DNA from: Eubacterium sp.
GTDB taxonomy: Bacteria; Bacillota; Clostridia; Oscillospirales; Acutalibacteraceae
Assembly (NCBI GenBank): GCA_029059925.1
Contig: JAIDVA010000011.1
Location: 1-12,171 of the forward strand
DNA length: 12,171 nucleotides
Reading direction: 5' to 3'
Positions within the stretch are counted from its first letter, which is position 1; the number at the start of each line of letters is the position of its first letter. A program made the position numbers and the translations under genes. This document shows, piece after piece, positions 6,031-12,171 of this stretch. The notes under the pieces are model-generated. The model searched no databases. It had not been told where the DNA came from and saw only the letters and a list, made by a program, of their open reading frames with translations.

Positions 6031-8442
6031 TTACCCCTTTACATTAATAATTATGCCTTTTCTTTTTCCAAGCTTAAATGATTTGCAAATATTTTTTATT
6101 TTTCTGCTTCGCTTGCCGAATCTGATTTCAGCACTGCTTTTAACATCAAAGCCCAACAATTTTTTATCCATTGTAATATTGAAGCTTTCTGCTTTATTTG
6201 AGAAATTATAAAGGCAGAGCAATGCCTCATTATCCTTTAAATAAACCGTTGCGAGCACATTTGGATTATTGACCTTAACAGGATTTTTACTGTGCCAATA
6301 TCCCAGCATTTTGCTGTCGGAAATACCGAAATCATCCCAGATTTTATACATAAGGGTTGCATTTGTATATCCCCAGCCGTAGCGGTTGTTCATTGCATAG
6401 AGCATGCCGAGGTACAAGTCGCCGCCGCCCTCGAGCATCTGACCTGTAACACCATAGGGGATTCCGCAAACCTCTGCAAGCACATATTCAGGTGAATATT
6501 TTTTATAGAAAAAGCCTTCACCCAGCCATACACTGTCTAAAAACGGAATAATTTCTGTATATAAATTCATACAGCTTACATCACCTGCACGTACCTCTTC
6601 GTGATTCCACATGTGCATATCAATAAGTCCGTCCGTTTTTTGCAATACCTTTTTTGCACGTTCAAGTGTTGTGCGGTCAAGTGAGGTGTCGTCAATATAA
6701 ATGCCTTTTATACCAACATTATCAACAAGCCAGTTAAGTCCCTCAACATAATAATTATCAAGTCTTGTATCAGGTCTTACAATAAAGGAAATATCGTGAT
6801 CATTTTTATACTTTCCGTGTTTATATTTTACAAACCAGCCGGGGATAATATCCTCACCGAAATTGTCAATAAGCCACTGCGGCTTTTCCTTTTGCCATGA
6901 GTGACTGACACCTTGCTTGCGAAGTATGATTTCATCACCGAGTGCTTTATAAACAAAGGTTTCCGCCATATGGTTGCTGTGCTCACGCTCGGTATAATAA
7001 AGCTTTATTCCGATGTTCTTTTTCTTTGCATATTGCACAGCACCTTTTAATCTGTCCACTTCATAGAACGGATAATTGATAAACGGCATTATCATATTTC
7101 CCTGATGGAAAATAACATGGCTCAGTCCGTTTTTTTCTGCTGCGTCAATGTCCTTGATTTCATCCTTAAGCTTATTATTATGATGATATCTTATTGAAAA
7201 GGCCTTTTTGTAGTCAATAGGTTTGAGCGGTGTGATATGTATTTCGAAAATAAAGTCTCTTGTCTCATCCTTTTTAAAATCGAATGCACCTGTATAAGCA
7301 AAAATATGCGTGCAGTCGCTTCGTGTTTCTACATTTATTCCGCCCTTGCCGTTATTGTCCCATGTTTCTGAAGGTGTTTTTAATGGAAGATTTTTGTAAA
7401 AAATATTAATCAGCGGTCGGATATAATTTTCTGCCTTTAGCTTAAGACGCATGCCGCAGTTTACACAGCCGATAAAAATACTGTCCTGCTGTTTTTGATT
7501 ATCCCATTTGAAATTAAGATTTTCTGCTTTTGATGCCCTGTGTCCCAAACCATGCATAAGTGAAGAGCAGTCGCGGGAAATATAAAAATCGAGTGAAATA
7601 TTTTTTGCCTTAAAATCTTTTTTAGGTGTGATTTTAACCGAATATTCCAGCAAGCCTTCATATCTGAGCACAGATGAAACAACAGCACTGTAGTCATCAT
7701 TTTCACAAGCCGTAATGCTTTCAATGCGATTGTTGAAAAGCGTTTGCTTTGTATCACCGCAGGGCAGTGATGCACCGTCAATATTAAATTCAGTCGGCTT
7801 TGCAAAAAGCTTTTTCTGTACAGCTTTTTCAAGCTCTATAGCCTCATTGAATTTTGAATGAATCTGTTTTGGCATACCATTTTCGGCAAAACAGATTTCT
7901 CTGCCGAGAATGGATGACTTGCCATTAGTAATTTCGGGCGAAGTATAAGGCTTGACAACGGTATCATCAATGTATATATCAGAATTCAGCCAATTGATAC
8001 GTGACAAGCGCCATAAATCATTGTAGCCGTCATTTTCAACAGGACTTGAAATGATGTTAAACAGCATTTCAAATGAGCGCTCTTCTTTTTCAGTGCTGAT
8101 TGTTATTGTGCATTTTTCCTGTCTTTTACCAAGCTTGTCGGCTTTTGCAGTAAAAAATAAAGGCTGAATAATATTGGCAGTCAGATTTACGGTTTTGTTT
8201 TTTCTAACACCGTATTTATCAACAACGTCTGTGTTTATGCATTCAAGCTTGATGTTTCCGTGCGAAGTGATGCTTTTGATAACATCATCATGTTTGCAAA
8301 GCACTGCAAGCTGAAAAGCAAACACTTCATTTTCAGACATTAATACCTCTGCAAAATCATCTATTCTGTTGTTATTATTAAGGATTGATAAATCATTAAA
8401 ATGAATTATTTTTTCGGTTCTGTCAAATAAATATAGTTCCAT
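6031..8442 (-). CDS. GH123-like (DUF6067-type) glycoside hydrolase, cytoplasmic
   Basis: This large 803-residue protein is a probable glycoside hydrolase; exact activity is not known. Residues 145-200 carry a stretch typical of the GH123 N-terminal (DUF6067) beta-sandwich: INWLNSDIYIDD, SILGREI and GMPKQIHSKF. From about 410 a TIM-barrel-like catalytic region follows, with IGIKLYYTERE (477-487), GIYIDDTSLDR (580-590; D584 and D585 are candidate catalytic or substrate-binding acids), MWNHEE (611-616) and DSVWLGEGFFY (636-646). Residues 720-803 look like a C-terminal all-beta domain. No signal peptide or membrane segment is visible, so it should act inside the cell on imported oligosaccharides. 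The start ATG 8442 is preferred over in-frame ATG 8454, because GGAG (8449-8452) is six bases before 8442 and nothing suitable precedes 8454. It is the first gene of the minus-strand operon. Founding GH123 enzymes are beta-N-acetylgalactosaminidases, but that specificity should not be transferred without testing. Domain match is from memory of the family. Confidence 0.75.
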   Translation of the reverse strand: MELYLFDRTEKIIHFNDLSILNNNNRIDDFAEVLMSENEVFAFQLAVLCKHDDVIKSITSHGNIKLECINTDVVDKYGVRKNKTVNLTANIIQPLFFTAKADKLGKRQEKCTITISTEKEERSFEMLFNIISSPVENDGYNDLWRLSRINWLNSDIYIDDTVVKPYTSPEITNGKSSILGREICFAENGMPKQIHSKFNEAIELEKAVQKKLFAKPTEFNIDGASLPCGDTKQTLFNNRIESITACENDDYSAVVSSVLRYEGLLEYSVKITPKKDFKAKNISLDFYISRDCSSLMHGLGHRASKAENLNFKWDNQKQQDSIFIGCVNCGMRLKLKAENYIRPLINIFYKNLPLKTPSETWDNNGKGGINVETRSDCTHIFAYTGAFDFKKDETRDFIFEIHITPLKPIDYKKAFSIRYHHNNKLKDEIKDIDAAEKNGLSHVIFHQGNMIMPFINYPFYEVDRLKGAVQYAKKKNIGIKLYYTEREHSNHMAETFVYKALGDEIILRKQGVSHSWQKEKPQWLIDNFGEDIIPGWFVKYKHGKYKNDHDISFIVRPDTRLDNYYVEGLNWLVDNVGIKGIYIDDTSLDRTTLERAKKVLQKTDGLIDMHMWNHEEVRAGDVSCMNLYTEIIPFLDSVWLGEGFFYKKYSPEYVLAEVCGIPYGVTGQMLEGGGDLYLGMLYAMNNRYGWGYTNATLMYKIWDDFGISDSKMLGYWHSKNPVKVNNPNVLATVYLKDNEALLCLYNFSNKAESFNITMDKKLLGFDVKSSAEIRFGKRSRKIKNICKSFKLGKRKGIIINVKG

Positions 8443-8448
8443 AACACA

Positions 8449-8452
8449 CTCC
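8449..8452 (-). promoter_or_regulatory. Shine-Dalgarno site deciding the GH123-like start
   Basis: GGAG on the minus strand is six bases before ATG 8442. It shares its first G with the alternative ATG at 8452-8454, which therefore cannot use it. Confidence 0.65.
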
Positions 8453-8469
8453 ATATTTTGTTTGATTTA

Positions 8470-8475
8470 ATTATA
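8470..8475 (-). promoter_or_regulatory. Candidate -10 box for the minus-strand glycan operon
   Basis: A perfect TATAAT reads on the minus strand, about 28 bases before the chosen start. No good -35 box is seen at 16-18 bases (TTTATT at 8493-8498 is the best, three of six matches), which is compatible with a promoter needing an activator such as the divergent AraC-family protein. AT-rich sequence makes chance matches likely. Confidence 0.4.
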
Positions 8476-8476
8476 T

Positions 8477-8513
8477 TACAGTATTGCTTGTAAATAAATT
8501 CAAAATACAGTAT
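8477..8513. promoter_or_regulatory. Repeated TACAGTAT motif, candidate operator for the AraC-family regulator
   Basis: TACAGTAT occurs at 8477-8484 and again at 8506-8513 in the same orientation, 29 bases start to start, close to three helical turns. The first copy lies just upstream of the minus-strand -10 box and the second overlaps the plus-strand -10 box. AraC-family proteins often bind direct repeats in such divergent regions. Function is inferred only from placement. Confidence 0.35.
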
Positions 8514-8516
8514 AAT
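8488..8516 (+). promoter_or_regulatory. Promoter of the AraC-family regulator gene
   Basis: TTGTAA (8488-8493, four of six matches) and a perfect TATAAT (8511-8516) are separated by 17 bases. Transcription would start near 8523, giving a short leader of about 26 bases to the preferred start at 8549. Confidence 0.65.
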
Positions 8517-8548
8517 AGATATAAATTTCGGAAATGAAGGTTCTATTT

Positions 8549-9406
8549 ATGTATCAAAGTGACTTTTTCTTTTTCAATGATTTTAACAAGGAAAAAATAT
8601 TTGCACCTGAAGTAACGAGTGTTTATAAAATACTTGCCGATATAAGTTATGTTCACCAGCGTGATGAACAGGAAAGGCAGAATTATTCTCCAAAAACAAT
8701 AGCTTTTATCAGATGTACGGATGGTAAGGGTCAAATTCGTCTTAAAAATACGCAAATCATAATCAATGAAGATGAATGTGTATTTTTGAATTTTTATGAT
8801 ATTATGGAATACAGAAGTCTTACCAATATATGGGGTTACAGGTGGGTTAATTTCAGTACTGATTATTTCGGTTCGGAATTTGAACTCGGCAAAGTCTATA
8901 CAATCCCATTCAGTGAAAATGAGGATAAGGCTTTCAACAGATTATTGGCTGTCGGAAAGAGTGATTTTAAAAACAAAAGCTATCTCAGTCACTCATTTTT
9001 AGGTTATTTTTATAGTATTATGCTTGAAAATCAGCTTAATGATGAAATTGTGCTTGCAAACGCAAAAAAGAGAATAGTTGACGATATATGTTCATATATA
9101 AATCAGAAAAGATATTCTAAAATATCGGTAGAGGAAATTGCAGATTTCTTTAAGATATCACCAAGACGAATGCACCAGATTTTTACATTGGAGCTTGGTA
9201 TTTCGCCAAAGAAGTATATCCTGAAAAAAAAGATGGAGGAGGGCTACAGGCTGCTTGTACAAACCTCCAGTCCTATAAATGAAATTGCATATATGCTTTG
9301 TTTCAGCTCACCCTATCATTTTACGAATGAGTTTAAAAAGACCTTTTCACAGTCACCTAATGAAATCAGAAAAATGCAAAAGAAATGTGATGAAGAAAGT
9401 AAATGA
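8549..9406 (+). CDS. AraC/XylS-family transcriptional regulator
   Basis: This 285-residue cytoplasmic DNA-binding protein probably senses a sugar through its N-terminal half and controls the divergent glycan operon. The C-terminal hundred residues form the double helix-turn-helix of the family: first helix-turn-helix ISVEEIADFFKISPRRMHQIF (starting at 192, with GISPKKYI after it) and second PINEIAYMLCFSSPYHFTNEF (starting at 242), closed by the family mark SPNEIRK near 269-275. The N-terminal part (about 20-150) fits a cupin-like AraC ligand-binding fold, with GKGQIRLKN and INEDECVFLN stretches. The start is uncertain: ATG 8549 has GAAGG (8536-8540) eight bases upstream, whereas in-frame ATG 8534 has no good site and would leave a leader of about 11 bases; 8549 is preferred. 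It sits 106 bases from the divergent operon start and has no terminator before polA. Family assignment secure; ligand unknown. Confidence 0.9.
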   Translation: MYQSDFFFFNDFNKEKIFAPEVTSVYKILADISYVHQRDEQERQNYSPKTIAFIRCTDGKGQIRLKNTQIIINEDECVFLNFYDIMEYRSLTNIWGYRWVNFSTDYFGSEFELGKVYTIPFSENEDKAFNRLLAVGKSDFKNKSYLSHSFLGYFYSIMLENQLNDEIVLANAKKRIVDDICSYINQKRYSKISVEEIADFFKISPRRMHQIFTLELGISPKKYILKKKMEEGYRLLVQTSSPINEIAYMLCFSSPYHFTNEFKKTFSQSPNEIRKMQKKCDEESK

Positions 9407-9415
9407 ATATAAATG

Positions 9416-9444
9416 TTGGAGTATTTTGCATTTTGTGTTAAAAT
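9416..9444 (+). promoter_or_regulatory. Candidate polA promoter with extended -10
   Basis: TTGGAG (9416-9421) and TAAAAT (9439-9444) are 17 bases apart, and TGT immediately before the -10 gives the TGn extension that compensates for a weak -35. The leader would be about 23 bases and would contain the GAGG ribosome site (9463-9466). A perfect TATAAT at 9455-9460 is too close to that site to be the main promoter. Confidence 0.5.
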
Positions 9445-9473
9445 AATACCAAATTATAATTTGAGGTTATATT

Positions 9474-12074
9474 ATGAAATTACTTGTTATTGACGGCAAC
9501 AGTATCGTCAACCGTGCTTTTTACGGCATAAAACTGCTTACCACTAAAAACGGAGATTATACAAATGCCATTTACGGCTTTTTAAATATTATGTTAAAGC
9601 TGAAGGATATCTGTAATCCTGATGCGATTGCAGTTGCATTTGATGTTCACGCACCAACCTTCCGCCACAGAATGTATGATGAATATAAGGCCGGCAGGCA
9701 TGCTATGCCTGATGAACTAAGACAGCAGATGCCTGTGCTTAAGGAAATACTTAAAAATCTTGGTATATCAACTCTTGAGCACGAGGGCTGGGAGGCTGAT
9801 GATATACTCGGTACACTTGCTGAGTCATGCCGAAAAAATGGTGACGAGTGCTTTATTGCAACAGGTGACAGGGATTCGCTGCAGCTTGCACACGGCGGTG
9901 TTAAGGTGTTGCTTGCCCGCACTAAAATGGGACAGGCTGTGACAGATGTATACGAAGAAAATGCCATTGCCGAGGAATATGGTGTAACACCTGCTGAGCT
10001 TATTCAGGTGAAGGCACTTCAGGGTGACAGCTCGGACAATATCCCCGGTGTTGCAGGTGTAGGTGCAAAAACTGCACTTGATTTGATTCAGCGTTTTCAT
10101 ACACTTGATTATATTTATGAAAATATTGATTCACTTGATATAAAACCGGGTGTAAAGGCAAAGCTTGAAAAGGATAAGGACAAGGCTTATCTGTCCCTTA
10201 AGCTCGGCACAATTTCTACTGCAGCACCTGTTGATTTGAATGTTGAAAGCTATCGTTTGTCTGATGGTGACAAGCAAAAGGCAGTTGCACAGTTTATTAA
10301 ATTAGAGCTGTTTTCACTTATTCCAAAGTTCAATCTGGATCCGAATAACGCTCAGTTTGCCGAAGAGATTGAAGAGAAGAAGCGTGAAATCACACGACTT
10401 ACCTGTGTGGATGCCGATTATCTTCTTGACAGAGTACGTGGTAAGGATGTATATTTTTATCCGAATATGATTGACGGCAGTATTACTGATTTGTATTTTG
10501 CATTTGATGACGAAATCATCGTTATGCCGTCGGAAACGCCCGAGTATTCTTATTTTATACGTAATTTTTTTGCGGATGAAAGCACGAAAAAGTATTCCTA
10601 TAATACAAAAGAGCTGCACCGCCTTGCCTGTAAATATGGTGTTGAATTAAAGGGCGTATGCGGTGACCTTATGCTGTCTGCATATCTTCTCAGACCGAGT
10701 GACAATAATTATGATATTGAGCACCTTTGTATGGAATATGGAGTGAAAATACCAGAATTTCTCAATACTCTCGGTGAAAGTGATATAACTGTATCCATTT
10801 CAGCAGTGGTTAAACCGCTGTTTGAAAAGCTTGATGAGCAGATTAAGGAAGCAGGGGAGACTGAACTGCTTACAGAAATTGAATTGCCGCTTTCTGCCGT
10901 GCTTGCAAAAATGGAGTTTGCAGGCTTTGAGGTTGATAAAGAAGGAATAGAGCAATTCGGCAAAATGCTTGGTGAAAGAGTAAATGAACTGACCAAGTCA
11001 ATTTACGAAAGCGTGGGATATGAGTTTAATATCAACTCACCAAAACAGCTTGGTGTTGCTTTGTTTGAAGATTTGAAACTGCCCTGTAAGAAAAAGACTA
11101 AAACGGGCTATTCGACAAACGCTGAGGTGCTTGAGGGACTTGTTAATGAGCATCCTGCAATTTCACAGATACTTGAATACCGCTCTCTTTCAAAGCTCAA
11201 ATCCACCTATTGCGACGGATTGTTAAAGGTTATTGAATCAGATGGTCGAATCCATACCCGATTTAATCAGGTTGAAACCAGAACGGGCAGAATCTCATCA
11301 CTTGAGCCTAATTTGCAGAATATTCCGATTCGTACTGAGCTTGGCAGAGAAATGCGAAAGTTCTTTGTAGCGGGTGAGGGGAAAAAGCTGATTGATGTTG
11401 ACTACAGCCAGATTGAGCTGAGAGTTTTATCTGACCTTGCGGATGATGAAACCATGATAAATGCGTTTAACAGTGGTGATGATATTCATGCAATCACTGC
11501 GTCACAGGTGTTCAACCTTCCGATTGAAATGGTTACACCTCAGATGCGAAGCAGGGCAAAGGCTGTTAATTTCGGTATTGTTTACGGTATCGGTGCGTTT
11601 TCACTTGCCAAGGATATCGGTGTTACAAATAAAGAGGCAAAGCAGTATATTGATAATTACCTTGCAACCTACAGCGGTGTTGATGCCTATATGCACCGTA
11701 TGATTGAGGTGGCAAAGGAAAAGGGCTACAGCGAAACGCTGTTTAAAAGGAAACGTTATCTGCCCGAGCTTGCGGCGTCAAATCATATGATGCGTGCTTT
11801 CGGCGAACGCGTTGCAAGGAATATGCCGATTCAGGGTACTGCGGCAGATATCATTAAAATTGCAATGGTCAAGGTGGATAAGCGTCTTAAGGCTGAGGGT
11901 ATGCAGTCACATCTTATCCTGCAGGTGCATGATGAATTGATTGTTGAATCACCTGACAGCGAGGCACAGAGAGCGCTAGAAATTGTGACCGAGGAAATGG
12001 AAAATGCCTGCAAAATGAAGGTTCGACTTAAAGCAGACGGAAAAATAGGTGCAACGTGGTATGATGCACATTAA
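9474..12074 (+). CDS. polA: DNA polymerase I
   Basis: This polymerase fills gaps in repair and removes Okazaki-fragment RNA primers. The 866 residues contain three parts. The N-terminal 5' nuclease (about 1-290) shows DGNSIVNRAFYG (7-18), EGWEADDILG (104-113), ATGDRDSLQL (129-138) and LQGDSSDNIPG (182-192). The middle domain (about 305-460) has the proofreading fold but lacks the expected acidic residues: the place of D-x-E reads VYFYPNMIDG (326-335), and YNTKELHR (376-383) replaces the second motif, so 3'-5' exonuclease activity is probably absent, as in Bacillus and Thermus enzymes. The polymerase domain has motif A DYSQIELR (643-650, catalytic D643), motif B with R692, K696, F700 and Y704, and motif C QVHDELIVES (817-826, catalytic D820 and E821). 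GAGG (9463-9466) is seven bases before the start. Length and identity are typical; it is a core gene that marks the edge of the accessory locus. Confidence 0.97.
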   Translation: MKLLVIDGNSIVNRAFYGIKLLTTKNGDYTNAIYGFLNIMLKLKDICNPDAIAVAFDVHAPTFRHRMYDEYKAGRHAMPDELRQQMPVLKEILKNLGISTLEHEGWEADDILGTLAESCRKNGDECFIATGDRDSLQLAHGGVKVLLARTKMGQAVTDVYEENAIAEEYGVTPAELIQVKALQGDSSDNIPGVAGVGAKTALDLIQRFHTLDYIYENIDSLDIKPGVKAKLEKDKDKAYLSLKLGTISTAAPVDLNVESYRLSDGDKQKAVAQFIKLELFSLIPKFNLDPNNAQFAEEIEEKKREITRLTCVDADYLLDRVRGKDVYFYPNMIDGSITDLYFAFDDEIIVMPSETPEYSYFIRNFFADESTKKYSYNTKELHRLACKYGVELKGVCGDLMLSAYLLRPSDNNYDIEHLCMEYGVKIPEFLNTLGESDITVSISAVVKPLFEKLDEQIKEAGETELLTEIELPLSAVLAKMEFAGFEVDKEGIEQFGKMLGERVNELTKSIYESVGYEFNINSPKQLGVALFEDLKLPCKKKTKTGYSTNAEVLEGLVNEHPAISQILEYRSLSKLKSTYCDGLLKVIESDGRIHTRFNQVETRTGRISSLEPNLQNIPIRTELGREMRKFFVAGEGKKLIDVDYSQIELRVLSDLADDETMINAFNSGDDIHAITASQVFNLPIEMVTPQMRSRAKAVNFGIVYGIGAFSLAKDIGVTNKEAKQYIDNYLATYSGVDAYMHRMIEVAKEKGYSETLFKRKRYLPELAASNHMMRAFGERVARNMPIQGTAADIIKIAMVKVDKRLKAEGMQSHLILQVHDELIVESPDSEAQRALEIVTEEMENACKMKVRLKADGKIGATWYDAH

Positions 12075-12116
12075 TTTAAATTATTGTTTACATTAATAAG
12101 TGCAAGATAAACAATC

Positions 12117-12171
12117 GTAGGGAACGATGTGAACCCTTTTGTCACTGCGTGACATTTCCCCTGACAGGGGA
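12117..12171. repeat. Start of a probable interspersed palindromic repeat, cut by the window end
   Basis: Two hairpins follow each other closely: GTCAC/GTGAC (12141-12145 with 12149-12153, loop TGC) and TCCCCT/AGGGGA (12157-12162 with 12166-12171, loop GAC), the second running to the final base and probably continuing. The preceding GTAGGGAACGATGTGAACCC block looks like the edge of such an element. The style resembles repeats common in gut Clostridia; only one copy is in view. A weaker inverted repeat ATTGTTTA/TAAACAAT (12083-12090 with 12108-12115) lies between it and polA. Confidence 0.5.

Noticed and set aside
7461..7832. A 123-codon minus-strand frame inside the GH123-like gene
   Set aside because: It overlaps the real gene in another frame and has no recognisable protein features.
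9455..9460. Perfect TATAAT as the main polA -10 box
   Set aside because: Transcription would start after the ribosome site, giving an essentially leaderless message; the upstream extended -10 is more sensible.
1..12171. tRNA, rRNA, insertion sequence, phage or toxin-antitoxin genes
   Set aside because: None was recognised by eye on either strand; nearly all the sequence is taken up by the metabolic genes, the regulator and polA.

Overview
The window looks like chromosomal DNA from a low-G+C anaerobic Firmicute, most plausibly a gut or rumen Clostridia/Ruminococcus-type bacterium. The grounds are AT-rich composition (about 40% G+C by eye), strong Shine-Dalgarno sites, a Firmicute-type DNA polymerase I with a degenerate proofreading domain, and a gene content of uronate and glycan catabolism. 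No organism name can be read from the sequence itself. Coding density is high and six genuine genes plus polA account for almost all of it.

Region 1 (1-3244, + strand) is a tight uronate-catabolism operon: uxaC (uronate isomerase), a PfkB-family 2-keto-3-deoxygluconate kinase and KDPG aldolase, with gaps of 26 and 20 nt. Together they cover the first step and the last two steps of converting glucuronate or galacturonate to pyruvate plus glyceraldehyde 3-phosphate. The intervening reductase and dehydratase are not here and probably lie left of position 1. A weak intrinsic terminator follows the aldolase gene.

Region 2 (3245-3480) is a non-coding convergent junction packed with inverted repeats. 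It holds a composite of three hairpins that looks like an interspersed repeat, followed by a near-perfect 17-bp-arm hairpin that probably terminates transcription from both sides.

Region 3 (3481-8442, - strand) is a three-gene operon read right to left: a cytoplasmic GH123-like (DUF6067-type) glycoside hydrolase, an exported calcineurin-like metallophosphoesterase, and a GH16 endo-glycanase lipoprotein. An AraC-family regulator (8549-9406, + strand) is divergently transcribed from a short intergenic region carrying a good promoter and a repeated TACAGTAT motif. The arrangement suggests one regulator-controlled glycan-processing locus. The pairing of a phosphoesterase with these two hydrolases has no obvious textbook substrate and is the most interesting candidate system in the window.

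Region 4 (9416-12074, + strand) returns to housekeeping content: polA with its own promoter. The last ~55 bases hold two hairpins that look like the start of another interspersed repeat, cut by the window end.
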